Positions 19,881 to 28,281 of a DNA stretch of 64,000 nt are shown one piece after another. The DNA comes from Maribacter sp. MMG018 (GTDB lineage Bacteria > Bacteroidota > Bacteroidia > Flavobacteriales > Flavobacteriaceae), in NCBI RefSeq assembly GCF_018100785.1, contig NZ_JAGJEC010000002.1, positions 186,001-250,000 of the forward strand, written 5' to 3'. A program made the translations under genes and the position numbers. A model generated the notes under the pieces. That model saw only the letters and a list, made by a program, of their open reading frames with translations. It searched no databases and was not told the origin of the DNA. Within the stretch, counting starts at the first letter, position 1; each line of letters starts with the position of its first letter.

Positions 19881-20357
19881 TTATTGTAAATGCGAACGTA
19901 ACATCCATGCGGTTTTCTCATGATGTTCCATTAATCCGGTAATATAATCGCTGATACCTTCTGCTTGCCATTTGTCCGCGATTGGCTTAATTTCTTCCCT
20001 TAAGAAAATAATAATGCTCTCATGGTCTTGCAACAGTTCGGCAAATATGCTTTGGCTGTCATTTTTACCTTTTGTCTTTTCGGTAAGATGGGTCAGCTCA
20101 GAATACATTTTTAAGGTAGCGGGTACATAATGGCCGACCGCACGTATTTTTTCTGCAACCGTGTCAACAATCTCTTGCTGTTCATTGTATAAGGTCTCTA
20201 AATAGACATGTACCGTATGAAAATCGGGACCTTCAACGTTCCAGTGAAAATTCAAGGTTTTTGAATAGAGTACAAACTCATCGGCCAATATCTTTGCCAA
20301 TTGATCGGCAATGGCCTGCCTGTTTTCTGCTGAGATTCCAATGTTAGGTGTCTTCAT
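19881..20357 (-). CDS. dps: Dps-family DNA-protection/ferritin-like protein (copy 1)
   Basis: A 158-residue Dps protein when started at the ATG at 20357. A longer frame from 20408 adds 17 residues that would overlap the promoter found upstream, and the second Dps in this window is also 158 residues, so the short start is preferred. The intersubunit ferroxidase signature is present: NFHWNVEG, the following His in TVHVYLE, and Asp/Glu in VDTVAEKI. Dps dodecamers oxidise and store iron using peroxide and protect DNA in stationary phase and oxidative stress. It heads the last transcription unit of the island and has a dyad promoter of its own. Confidence 0.92.
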   Translation of the reverse strand: MKTPNIGISAENRQAIADQLAKILADEFVLYSKTLNFHWNVEGPDFHTVHVYLETLYNEQQEIVDTVAEKIRAVGHYVPATLKMYSELTHLTEKTKGKNDSQSIFAELLQDHESIIIFLREEIKPIADKWQAEGISDYITGLMEHHEKTAWMLRSHLQ

Positions 20358-20383
20358 CTTTATTGTTTTTTTGAATTGCCATA

Positions 20384-20425
20384 TAAAGGTATTTCGGTCT
20401 ATAATCAATTATTATGACCAAAGTC
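20384..20425 (-). promoter_or_regulatory. Dyad-controlled promoter of dps copy 1 (stress-island promoter P3)
   Basis: Read on the minus strand, the dyad CTGACTTTGGTCAT (20425-20412) is followed by TACCTTTA (20391-20384), a 7/8 match to the Bacteroidota -7 box TAnnTTTG. The dyad centre is 27.5 bp from the first T of the box, which puts it near -40 relative to the expected start, as for class II CRP/FNR activation. The predicted leader is about 20 nt to the ATG at 20357. Sister promoters are at 26396-26439 and 28238-28281. Confidence 0.68.
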
Positions 20426-20565
20426 AGAAAACCTTCTTTTTAAGAAGAATTTAATGTTTGAAGAGGTTTGGTATGGTAGTTACATCTGTTTACAATGATG
20501 TCTTCCGGTGGCCATGTAAAAGTGGTTTATCGTAGAAAAACAAAGGGATGGTGGCATGCCTAGGC

Positions 20566-21837
20566 TTAAACATTGTTTATTAGGATGAACACAATGCCGA
20601 CCACGATAATGGCCCCAAAAGAATACCCTACGAACTTGGCCGTGGTTTTTGAGCCTTTAAAAACGCTGATGCCCAGCTTTACGAGCATGTTGCTCAAAAC
20701 GGCGGCAATGATCACCGAAGAGGCCGTTTTTATTTTATCTGAATCCAAAGAAAATTTGGCCATGCTTATGGTAATTGCATCTGTATCGGCCAATCCTGAA
20801 ATAAGGGCCGAATAGTATAATCCGCTTTCACCAAAAAACTGGTTGCTGTAGAAAACCGCAAACAGGATAATGATGTAAATGGCTCCAAAACCAATGGCAC
20901 TTAGTATGTTAAGTGGATTTCCCAGCTTTATATTGGTGTCCGTTTCTTTAGAGTCCCTTTGTATCAAGATTAGGGATACCACTAAACAAATTATGGTCAG
21001 TAGCGAAAAGGGGAGGGCCAAATAGGTTAAAAGTGAACTGTTGAAGATATATATCAAAAGGGCCAACCTAGGAAACATGATAGCCGAAGCGATTACAATA
21101 CCGGCGGCATATTTTTTTGAGAGTTCCGGTGATTCCTCGCTTCGTGAGGCATAGCTCCAAGCTACTGCGGTACTGGAAATAAGACCACCAAGAATGGCGG
21201 TCAACAAAATACCTCTTTTTGAACCTACGAACTTGACCAAAAAGTAACCTATAAAATTCAAAAAGGATACGATTACCACTATAGAACCGATCTCGAACGG
21301 ATTCAGAAGGTCATTGGGACCGTAATTCTTGTTGGGAAGAAAGGGCAATATCAAAAGCGCGATGATCGAAAATTTGATGAAGGCAAAAAGCTCCTCCGAG
21401 GTTATGTTACTGATTACGGAGCGGAACGTTGTCTTTAATGAAAGCAGCGTAACAACAATCACTGATGTGGCTACGGCATCTCTATAATATTCGGCGGAGA
21501 CCATCACCCCCAAGATAAAAGTGGCGATCAATGCTAAATTAGTGGTCAGTCCTTGACTATATTCCTCTTGTTTCCGATAAATAGGGTTAAGGGCCAATAA
21601 GAGGATAAAGGCGGCCAAACCAATTATCAACAACCAAACGGTAAATTTATCTGTTAGGTTTTCTAAGGTAAACCCCAGTATGGCTACAATAGGAAACGTG
21701 CGGATACCAGCAAAACCTTGGCCCTTTAAACGGTCGTATTCCCTTTCAAGGCCAATGATCAGACCTATACCCATGCTTATGAGTATGCCTAGGATATAGC
21801 TTTCCGTAAATTCGTTGATGCCGTCGAAATTTATCAT
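20566..21837 (-). CDS. MgtC/SapB N-terminal domain plus DUF4010 membrane protein
   Basis: A 423-residue polytopic membrane protein. The first 140 residues match the MgtC/SapB family (GLIIGLEREY...GIRTFPIVAILG), with Arg/Glu residues in the first helices; the remainder is the DUF4010 membrane domain (ILTAILGGLISSTAV, SALISGLADTDAITISM). The two-domain arrangement is common in bacteria, but its transport substrate is unproven; Mg2+ homeostasis or a role in intramacrophage/low-Mg survival is known only for true MgtC. It lies 29 bp downstream of the UbiB-like gene in the island's middle transcription unit. Confidence 0.86.
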   Translation of the reverse strand: MINFDGINEFTESYILGILISMGIGLIIGLEREYDRLKGQGFAGIRTFPIVAILGFTLENLTDKFTVWLLIIGLAAFILLLALNPIYRKQEEYSQGLTTNLALIATFILGVMVSAEYYRDAVATSVIVVTLLSLKTTFRSVISNITSEELFAFIKFSIIALLILPFLPNKNYGPNDLLNPFEIGSIVVIVSFLNFIGYFLVKFVGSKRGILLTAILGGLISSTAVAWSYASRSEESPELSKKYAAGIVIASAIMFPRLALLIYIFNSSLLTYLALPFSLLTIICLVVSLILIQRDSKETDTNIKLGNPLNILSAIGFGAIYIIILFAVFYSNQFFGESGLYYSALISGLADTDAITISMAKFSLDSDKIKTASSVIIAAVLSNMLVKLGISVFKGSKTTAKFVGYSFGAIIVVGIVFILINNV

Positions 21838-21866
21838 TTGATTGTTGGGTTACCGATGGTCGTTTC

Positions 21867-23555
21867 TTAAAATTGATCGTTTCTAAAGATAGATATTACA
21901 ATGTAAAAGCCCAAGATGGCCGACAATACAAAACCGATGGCCCCCAATAAAGGAATGCCATTGATCAAGGGTGGCATTTGTGCCATAACCAATATCGATG
22001 ATCCAATGGACAGGGCGGCAATGATAACGGCAAAGACCAAGCGGTTGACAGACTTGCTCGTTGCATCCTGAAATTCCTTTAGTCCCTTGTGCTCGTGCAC
22101 TACGACCAGCTTTCCGTCCTTTATTTTTTTTAGGATGCTGTTAATATCATCGGGCAGGGTATCTACAAGGTTGTTGATGTCCTGAAGCCGGTTGAGGTTC
22201 TTTTTGAACAGTCGTTTTAGACTGAATCTTCTACTAATGACCTTTGAGGTATAAGGCTCTAGATTTGCTGTTATATTGAATTCAGGATCTAGTCTTCTTC
22301 CTACGCCCTCTATGATTATAATGCCCCTGATCAGCATATACATATAGTGGGGCAGAATAATTTTATTTTCGTACAGTACGGTTTTGAACCGGTTTAGTAT
22401 GTGGCCTACTTTTATATTTTGAATGGCCGTATTACTAACACCATCGACTAGTTCGTATAAGTCCTGTTCCAATTTTTTTTGATCTGGAATGTCTGTTTTT
22501 ACGGCAATTTTCTCAAGTAGGTGAATGATTTTTTTGACATCCTTGCGCATAAAATAGAGTAGGAGGTCGCCAAGGGCCTCTTTGTCGTTCGGAAGTACGG
22601 TGCCCATCATACCAAAATCTAAAAAACAGATCTGAGCCTCATCGGGAAGCACAAAAATATTTCCTGGGTGCGGATCGGCATGAAAGAAGCCATGGTCAAG
22701 AATTTGTTCTAGGTATAGATCTACGCCGAATTTAGCCACTGCTGAAGGGTCGATGTTGGCGGCCCTCAGCTGATCGGTTTCCGATACTTTAATGCCATCG
22801 ATATATTCCATACAGATCAAGCGGTTCGTAGAAAATTGACGGTAGACCTTGGGAACATGGATCATATCGTTACCTTCAAAATTATGGGCAAATTTTTCCG
22901 TATTGTCCATTTCCCGCAAAAACTGAAGTTCTTCACCGATGCTTTGTTCAAAGGAGTCGATGATGCGCACTGGTTGAAAAGCTTGGGCTTGTGCACTGTG
23001 TTTTTCGAGTGCCTTGGCCACCTGTTTCATGATCAATAGGTCACTTTCGATAACTTCTTCGATATTGGGCCGTTGGATTTTAAGTACTACGTCCTCTCCG
23101 GTTAACAACCGTGCCCGGTGTACTTGCGCCAAGGAGGCTGCGGCCAATGGTTCAGGGTCGATAGATAGAAAACAATCGGACGGGTCCGTGTTCAGTTCGG
23201 CCTCGATCGCCTTTTGTACATCAAAGTTTTTTAGGTTGGGCGCATGGTCCTGCAACTTTTCCAGCTCTTTAACAAGTTCGGGGGGTAGCATATCCTCCCT
23301 ATTACTGAAGACCTGACCTAGTTTTACATAACTTGGCCCCAATTCTTCGAGTACCATACGAATGCGCTCGTAAGTAGAAAAAGACAGGTTCTTTTTGGTG
23401 TCCGGATGTCCGCCCAAATAACTTTTCGGAATCACCTTGGCGATGCCGCTATTTACTAAAACGTCCTCAAAACCATATTTGGCGAGGACGTTGAACACGG
23501 TTGCATACCTTTTGATCTCTTTTTGTTTTGGAATCTTAAATGCGGCCATGAGCAA
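21867..23555 (-). CDS. ABC1/AarF/UbiB-family atypical kinase
   Basis: A 562-residue UbiB-like protein. The family's motifs are in order: KLGQ (78-81), the Ala-rich loop AAASLAQVHRA (138-148) replacing a normal Gly-rich loop, Lys159 (VLKIQRP), HADPHPGN (292-299) and DFG (313-315). Two C-terminal membrane helices (about 515-560) anchor it. UbiB-type proteins act as ATPases in ubiquinone synthesis or lipid/quinone extraction from membranes. Bacteroidota use menaquinone, so a general role in isoprenoid-lipid handling under stress is more likely than ubiquinone synthesis. It overlaps no neighbour but is only 8 bp after the 124-residue coiled-coil gene. Confidence 0.9.
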   Translation of the reverse strand: MLMAAFKIPKQKEIKRYATVFNVLAKYGFEDVLVNSGIAKVIPKSYLGGHPDTKKNLSFSTYERIRMVLEELGPSYVKLGQVFSNREDMLPPELVKELEKLQDHAPNLKNFDVQKAIEAELNTDPSDCFLSIDPEPLAAASLAQVHRARLLTGEDVVLKIQRPNIEEVIESDLLIMKQVAKALEKHSAQAQAFQPVRIIDSFEQSIGEELQFLREMDNTEKFAHNFEGNDMIHVPKVYRQFSTNRLICMEYIDGIKVSETDQLRAANIDPSAVAKFGVDLYLEQILDHGFFHADPHPGNIFVLPDEAQICFLDFGMMGTVLPNDKEALGDLLLYFMRKDVKKIIHLLEKIAVKTDIPDQKKLEQDLYELVDGVSNTAIQNIKVGHILNRFKTVLYENKIILPHYMYMLIRGIIIIEGVGRRLDPEFNITANLEPYTSKVISRRFSLKRLFKKNLNRLQDINNLVDTLPDDINSILKKIKDGKLVVVHEHKGLKEFQDATSKSVNRLVFAVIIAALSIGSSILVMAQMPPLINGIPLLGAIGFVLSAILGFYIVISIFRNDQF

Positions 23556-23563
23556 TGATTTGG

Positions 23564-23938
23564 TTACATGTATTTGGATAGAAATTGGAAGAAATCCTTT
23601 TTCAGGTCAGCGTAAATTTGTCGCTGGGTCTCCATTTTTTCACGAATATCGGTATGGGTTTTTACCATCGGTACATCCATAGATTCGCTGTGCTGCGAAA
23701 TATTCATTTCGTGCTTGTTGATGGTTTCCTGTATTTCTTCGATGACATTGCCATGGATCATAAACTGGTTTTGAAAATGCTCTAGTTGGGCAAGAACCTC
23801 CTTGTCGGTCCAGCGTGTAACCAGTTCGCTTAGCCTATTTTTAAAAGACTTGAGTTCATCGTTCCAAAAAGCAAGTTCGGACTCCCATAGTTTATGCTCA
23901 AAATGTAAATCGGAATTGTTGATAACTGTTGTTTCCAT
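23564..23938 (-). CDS. Coiled-coil protein of unknown function (island paralogue B)
   Basis: A 124-residue, highly charged helical protein without signal or membrane segment. The start is placed at the ATG at 23938; an upstream extension to 23986 looks non-coding. The N-terminal motif LWESELAFWNDELKSF aligns with RWKSDLEFYNQDLKFL of the protein at 27745-28215 (pattern W-x-S-[DE]-L-x-F-[WY]-N-[DQ]-[DE]-L-K), so the two are paralogues within one cluster. I do not recognise a characterised family. It lies 64 bp after ftsH and 8 bp before the UbiB-like gene, so it is translated within the same unit and may be an adaptor or cytoplasmic membrane-associated factor. Confidence 0.78.
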   Translation of the reverse strand: METTVINNSDLHFEHKLWESELAFWNDELKSFKNRLSELVTRWTDKEVLAQLEHFQNQFMIHGNVIEEIQETINKHEMNISQHSESMDVPMVKTHTDIREKMETQRQIYADLKKDFFQFLSKYM

Positions 23939-24002
23939 AATATATCTATTTATTAGGGTTATTATTATTTTTTGCCAAGTGCCCAATAAAAGGGCGAAAC
24001 AA

Positions 24003-25988
24003 CTATGCTTCGTTATCTATGACGGATAATTGGGGGTCGTCATATTTGTTCTCCTCCTCGGGCGTATGTGCCGTTCGTTTTCCTAAAATCCTTTCCAAAT
24101 CTTCTTTCTCGGCCACTTCATGCTGTAATAGATGTTGAGCCAGTTCTTCCAGTTCATCCCTATGTTCTAGTAACAAGGCTTTGGTTTTTTCGTAGGCCGC
24201 ATTAATGGTTGCCTGTACTTCGGTATCTATTAACTGGGCCATGGACTCGCTGTAGGGCTTGCCTATGATGCGGTCGTTTTGTCCAGAAGAGTCATAAAAA
24301 CTAAGGGGACCTACTTTTTTGTTCAGTCCGTAGTACGATACCATGGCATAGGCCTGCTTGGTCGTTTTTTCAAGATCGTCCAAGGCCCCGGAAGAAATTT
24401 CGTTAAAGATAATTTCCTCAGCGGCCCGTCCGCCCAATGAGGCGCACATTTGGTCCAAAAACTGTGATTTGGTCACAATTTGTCTTTCTTCGGGTAAATA
24501 CCAAGCGGCACCGAGCGATTTGCCCCGGGGAATAATAGAGACCTTTACCAACGAATCTACATTTTTAAGGTACCAGCTTACCACGGCGTGCCCGGCTTCA
24601 TGGTGGGCTACGGTTTCTTTTTCTTTTTGGGATATAATTTTGCTTTTTCGCTCCATTCCTCCCACGATACGGTCTCTGGCCGCCATAAAATCACGAAAAT
24701 GTATAAGGTCTTTTTTCTTACGGGCCGCGATCAAGGCCGCTTCGTTGCAGATGTTGGCAATATCGGCCCCCGAAAAACCGGGACTCAACTTGGCTAAGGC
24801 CGTAACATCCACATCTTTGGCGAGTTTAAGGGGCCTAAGGTGCACTTTGAATATTTCTTCGCGCTCTTCTTTGGTAGGCAGTTCTAGGTAAATGTGGCGA
24901 TCGAACCGACCTGGCCTTAAAAGAGCTTTGTCCAGTATATCGGGGCGGTTGGTGGCGGCCAATACAATAACACCCGTATTGGGTCCAAAACCGTCCAATT
25001 CTGTCAATAGCTGGTTCAAGGTGCTTTCCCGTTCGTCGTTGGTCTGAAAGGAGTTGCCCTTACCTCGAGAACGACCTATGGCATCTATTTCATCTATAAA
25101 AACGATACTGGGTGTCTTCTCTTTTGCTCGTTTAAATAGGTCGCGAACCCTTGAAGCCCCGACCCCTACGAACATTTCAACAAACTCTGATCCAGACATG
25201 GTAAAGAAAGGTACTTGTGCCTCGCCGGCCACGGCCTTGGCAATCAAGGTCTTTCCCGTTCCTGGAGGGCCTACGAGCATAACCCCTTTCGGTATTTTAG
25301 CTCCTAATTTGGTATAGGTTTCCGGATGTTTTAGAAAGTCGACGACCTCCATGACCTCAGTCTTGGCTTCCTTTAAACCTGCGACATCGTCAAAGGTGAC
25401 GGCACTTGTGGTACCCTTGTCCACCAATTTGGCGGTAGACTTGCCGATATTCATCATAGAACTGCCGATACCCCCGCTATTTCCCATTCGTTTAAACATA
25501 TACAACCAGAACAAGATCAGTATGGCTATGGGCAAGATCCACGATATGGCCGTGAACCAACTGGTGCGGTTTTGGTATTGGATATCTATCCTGTCCGTAG
25601 GGGAAAAATCGCTTTGCGCTTTTTCCATTTTACTTTCAAAATTTTCTACGGAGCCGATGGTCATTCGGTATTGGGGGCTTTCGATGGTGCTGAACAGATT
25701 GGTGCCCGTATCATCGGTACTCTGGGTGTCTGACGTAGTTTTTTGAACATAAATTTCAGCAAACTCTCTGTTAACGACTATTATTTTAGAAATTTTGTTT
25801 TGGGTCAGAAGAGAGTCTTGAAGAAAGGACCAACTGACTTCTTTTGCCCCTGAAATAGGGCTTGAAAAAAATGAAAATGCTAATAAAAAGCCGAAAAACA
25901 ACAAGTAGATCCAACTGTAATTGAATCCCCCCGAAGGGAATTTTTGTTTTTGGTCTTTTGAAGTGTCGTTGTTCTTTTTCTGTTCCAT
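24003..25988 (-). CDS. ftsH: ATP-dependent zinc metalloprotease FtsH (probable stress-island copy)
   Basis: A 661-residue membrane AAA+ protease. Two membrane helices (about 24-42 and 145-167) flank a periplasmic domain. Walker A GPPGTGKT (240-247), Walker B VFIDEID (296-302), the second region of homology with arginine fingers ([21 protein letters not shown]) and the zinc motif HEAGH (463-467) are intact. The third zinc ligand Asp is in SGALDD. FtsH degrades misassembled membrane proteins and selected cytosolic regulators. It follows the CMD gene with one base between stop and start. Its neighbours suggest an accessory stress copy rather than the housekeeping gene, but a genome search is needed to show two copies. 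Confidence 0.96.
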   Translation of the reverse strand: MEQKKNNDTSKDQKQKFPSGGFNYSWIYLLFFGFLLAFSFFSSPISGAKEVSWSFLQDSLLTQNKISKIIVVNREFAEIYVQKTTSDTQSTDDTGTNLFSTIESPQYRMTIGSVENFESKMEKAQSDFSPTDRIDIQYQNRTSWFTAISWILPIAILILFWLYMFKRMGNSGGIGSSMMNIGKSTAKLVDKGTTSAVTFDDVAGLKEAKTEVMEVVDFLKHPETYTKLGAKIPKGVMLVGPPGTGKTLIAKAVAGEAQVPFFTMSGSEFVEMFVGVGASRVRDLFKRAKEKTPSIVFIDEIDAIGRSRGKGNSFQTNDERESTLNQLLTELDGFGPNTGVIVLAATNRPDILDKALLRPGRFDRHIYLELPTKEEREEIFKVHLRPLKLAKDVDVTALAKLSPGFSGADIANICNEAALIAARKKKDLIHFRDFMAARDRIVGGMERKSKIISQKEKETVAHHEAGHAVVSWYLKNVDSLVKVSIIPRGKSLGAAWYLPEERQIVTKSQFLDQMCASLGGRAAEEIIFNEISSGALDDLEKTTKQAYAMVSYYGLNKKVGPLSFYDSSGQNDRIIGKPYSESMAQLIDTEVQATINAAYEKTKALLLEHRDELEELAQHLLQHEVAEKEDLERILGKRTAHTPEEENKYDDPQLSVIDNEA

Positions 25989-25989
25989 A

Positions 25990-26337
25990 TTATTCCAATA
26001 CGGTAAATTGGTTCAACGCTTCCAGGGCTTCACAGCCGTACATGAGGGCGGGGCCACCGCCCATCATTACGGCAACGCCAATGGTCTCTAATATCTCTGC
26101 AGAACTAGCGCCAGATTTTATGGCATCGTGAACGTGAAAGGCAATACAGCCATCACAGCGCACCGTAATGGCAATGCCCAGTGCAATGAGTTCCTTTGTT
26201 TTCGAAGAAAGCACCCCCTCGGCCGTACTGGCCTTATGTAAACTGTTAAAACCACTGATGGTTTCAGGTATGTTGCCTCCTAGTTCCTTTATTAATCTTG
26301 TAAGGTCGTTGTAGTGTTTAGAATAGTCTTTTATCAT
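25990..26337 (-). CDS. Carboxymuconolactone decarboxylase (AhpD-like) family protein
   Basis: A 115-residue CMD-domain protein. The AhpD-type redox motif CDGCIAFHVHDA contains the Cys-x-x-Cys pair and downstream His, which suggests disulfide reductase or peroxidase-adaptor activity rather than decarboxylation. Members this size form trimers or hexamers. It is the first gene of the unit that continues with ftsH (1-bp gap) and is preceded by its own dyad promoter. A role in peroxide defence matches the presence of Dps in the same island. Confidence 0.9.
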   Translation of the reverse strand: MIKDYSKHYNDLTRLIKELGGNIPETISGFNSLHKASTAEGVLSSKTKELIALGIAITVRCDGCIAFHVHDAIKSGASSAEILETIGVAVMMGGGPALMYGCEALEALNQFTVLE

Positions 26338-26395
26338 GGCTCAATAGTTTAGAAGTGTACTTTTATGAATACCGTAGTATATTCTTAAAGCATTC

Positions 26396-26439
26396 CAAAG
26401 CTATCTTAAATCATAAAGTCGTCATATGATTAAAATCAG
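26396..26439 (-). promoter_or_regulatory. Dyad-controlled promoter of the CMD-ftsH unit (stress-island promoter P2)
   Basis: On the minus strand, dyad CTGATTTTAATCAT (26439-26426) is followed by TAGCTTTG (26403-26396), a perfect TAnnTTTG -7 box. Dyad centre to first T is 29.5 bp. The predicted leader to the CMD ATG at 26337 is about 55 nt. A further inverted repeat TAACGG-N3-CCGTTA is at 26528-26542, between this promoter and the 72-residue gene; it lacks a T-tract and its role is unknown. Confidence 0.72.
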
Positions 26440-26599
26440 TAAACAAAAGAATTTGCAGATGACCATCACTTAATAGACCAATACATTATATGGCTATGAC
26501 GGTTTTTGGCCCATTGTCGTAGAAATGTAACGGGTTCCGTTATGGCTATACTTTCTTGTGAAAGAGGCAATGTTCTATTACACTGAACAATGTAGTGGG

Positions 26600-26818
26600 T
26601 TACGATTTTTCTGCTTTGTGTTCGTCTATATAATGCTCCAATAATTGTTTTAGGCTCTGTAGGTATTCTTGCATGACCACTTTATCCATATGTGGGTGCT
26701 TGCTTACCGGTAGGGTCATAGGGTTTTCGTCTAAAGAACGGTAGAGTTCCGGGTAATCTGTTTCTATACGGGTGGTAAGCTGAGTAATTTCATTTAATAT
26801 TCGATGTAAATCTTTCAT
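26600..26818 (-). CDS. Small acidic protein of unknown function (72 residues)
   Basis: A short, charged, helical protein starting at the ATG at 26818; a longer frame from 26869 is less likely because it would run across the inverted repeat at 26856-26870. It contains ENPMTLPVSKHPHMDK between two helices. No signal peptide or membrane segment is visible, and I do not recognise a family. It lies 69 bp after the Usp gene in the same orientation and is probably the third gene of the first island unit. Confidence 0.68.
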   Translation of the reverse strand: MKDLHRILNEITQLTTRIETDYPELYRSLDENPMTLPVSKHPHMDKVVMQEYLQSLKQLLEHYIDEHKAEKS

Positions 26819-26855
26819 CTTGTTCTCTTTTGTTATAGGTTGATCGTTCCATGTT

Positions 26856-26870
26856 ATTGTTCGGAACAAT
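26856..26870. repeat. 15-bp perfect inverted repeat between usp and the 72-residue gene
   Basis: ATTGTTC-G-GAACAAT, seven-base arms around a central G, 38 bp before the ATG at 26818. It has no following T-tract on the minus strand. It may be an operator or an intra-operon processing hairpin. Confidence 0.45.
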
Positions 26871-26887
26871 ACGTTATAAAATATCTT

Positions 26888-27697
26888 TTAATGAGCTTGG
26901 GGCAATACCATTAATGGCTTCTCGGTGTTAAAGGCAACGCTTTTTATAATGTTCTGTCTTGTTAATTTTTTAAAGAAGCCATGTTCCGTCTTCAATAAGG
27001 CCATCATGCCCATGCTCTTATTGGTCTTTTCGATCTCTATTAGTGTATTGGCCACGGAATCACGTTGTTTTACCTCAAAAAATAAATATCTGGTATCTTT
27101 TAAGGTGTTTCTTAAAAGCTCTTTGTTCGTTTTTTGGGTATCGCTCAAAAGTTCTTCGGTTTTAATGTGAACAATGTTCAAAGTAGCGTCCCATAATTTG
27201 GCAATATCCGTAAACGGAGCAAGCTCTGTAGAATTATAGGCATGTTTAAAATCGGTGGCAAAAACCAGTTTTTTTAAATCCGTATATTCATAATCGCCAG
27301 GTACCATTATTATAGGGCAATTGTCTATATATTTGATGAGGTCCAAGGTGTTGCTGCCAACAAAAATTTCGCGTAGCTTAGAAAGCCCTCTGGTTCCCAT
27401 AAAAATATAATCCCCACCTTTTTCTTTTAAGGTACGACTTGTTAAGCTAAGAAGCGAATCGGATTCCATTACGCCCTCAAAATAATGTTTGCCTTCCGTA
27501 TGTTGCGATTGTAGTTTCTGTACAAGTTGATTTAAATCTTCTTGAAAGTCCGTCTTGGTTTTCTCTGCAGAAGGTACACTGTGGTATGCATGTAGTATAT
27601 AAAAAGTACATACCTCGTTTTTGAAAAGCAAAAGGGCGTAGTCGATGGCCCTTTGGGCATTTTTAGAAAAATCGGTCGGTATTATTATTTTTTTCAT
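26888..27697 (-). CDS. Tandem universal stress protein (Usp/UspA)
   Basis: A 269-residue protein with two Usp domains. The first (about 1-140) begins MKKIIIPTDFSKNAQRAIDYA and ends with the ATP-binding-like stretch GTRGLSKLREIFVGSNT; the second (about 145-265) is more divergent (LVFATDFKHA) and lacks a clear nucleotide loop. Tandem Usp proteins of this length are widespread in Bacteroidota. It is 47 bp downstream of the first coiled-coil gene and is likely co-transcribed from the dyad promoter P1. The role in stress survival is known for the family, not the mechanism. Confidence 0.9.
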   Translation of the reverse strand: MKKIIIPTDFSKNAQRAIDYALLLFKNEVCTFYILHAYHSVPSAEKTKTDFQEDLNQLVQKLQSQHTEGKHYFEGVMESDSLLSLTSRTLKEKGGDYIFMGTRGLSKLREIFVGSNTLDLIKYIDNCPIIMVPGDYEYTDLKKLVFATDFKHAYNSTELAPFTDIAKLWDATLNIVHIKTEELLSDTQKTNKELLRNTLKDTRYLFFEVKQRDSVANTLIEIEKTNKSMGMMALLKTEHGFFKKLTRQNIIKSVAFNTEKPLMVLPQAH

Positions 27698-27744
27698 TTC
27701 TTTTTTTGTTGGGTATTTTATTTTTAGTGCCTGGCACGGCGCTT

Positions 27745-28215
27745 TTACGGAGTATTGGATTTTTCCGACAGATGAAATTTTCTAGCCATTTCCTCGGTGT
27801 CTATAGTGTATTCCGTAACCTTGAAAACTTCTTTTCTGTTCTTTCTGAAATCTTTTACAAATGTTTCCAGTTCATCTTCCAGTTGCTCGTGCTCGGTTCT
27901 AAACTTATGGGAATCGTAGGCAAAGGGATTATCTATTAACTCGGATAAATGATGTAGGTGCTTGTTCACTTTTTGAAGTAATGTTGTAGATCGCTTATCC
28001 ATGTCAAGTAGGCCTAACTCTATTTCTTGAACCATATCTATGTTCTCCTTTTTAGAAATCCACATAAAAAACTTGTCTATTAAACCATGCAAGAATTTAA
28101 GATCTTGGTTGTAAAATTCCAGGTCAGATTTCCAACGTTCGGTCAGAGAATAAAGGTTTTGCCAATCAGCTTCATGAATGTAACCATCTTTGGGTCTGTT
28201 TCTAAACTCTTTCAT
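27745..28215 (-). CDS. Coiled-coil protein of unknown function (island paralogue A)
   Basis: A 156-residue soluble helical protein, the first gene of the stress island. The segment RWKSDLEFYNQDLKFLHGLIDKFF is shared with paralogue B at 23564-23938 (see that entry), followed by a long charged helix and a C-terminal basic tail (DFRKNRKEVFKVTEYT). No signal, membrane segment or catalytic motif is visible and no family is recognised. It is preceded by dyad promoter P1 and followed by usp. The coiled-coil repeats suggest an oligomeric or scaffolding protein, but this is inference. Confidence 0.78.
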   Translation of the reverse strand: MKEFRNRPKDGYIHEADWQNLYSLTERWKSDLEFYNQDLKFLHGLIDKFFMWISKKENIDMVQEIELGLLDMDKRSTTLLQKVNKHLHHLSELIDNPFAYDSHKFRTEHEQLEDELETFVKDFRKNRKEVFKVTEYTIDTEEMARKFHLSEKSNTP

Positions 28216-28237
28216 TTGATTGTAATTTTGTTCGTAA

Positions 28238-28281
28238 TAAAGATAGAAGGGGGAAAAATTAAATACTATGACCTAAATCAT
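28238..28281 (-). promoter_or_regulatory. Dyad-controlled promoter heading the stress island (P1)
   Basis: On the minus strand, dyad ATGATTTAGGTCAT (28281-28268) is followed by TATCTTTA (28245-28238), a 7/8 match to TAnnTTTG. Dyad centre to first T is 29.5 bp, the same as in P2. The predicted leader to the ATG at 28215 is about 20 nt. Confidence 0.7.

Noticed and set aside
20358-20408. Longer N-terminus of dps copy 1 from 20408
   Set aside because: It covers the predicted -7 box and would make the protein longer than copy 2 without any conserved residues.
26528-26542. TAACGG-N3-CCGTTA as terminator for the 72-residue gene
   Set aside because: There is no T-tract on the minus strand following the stem.
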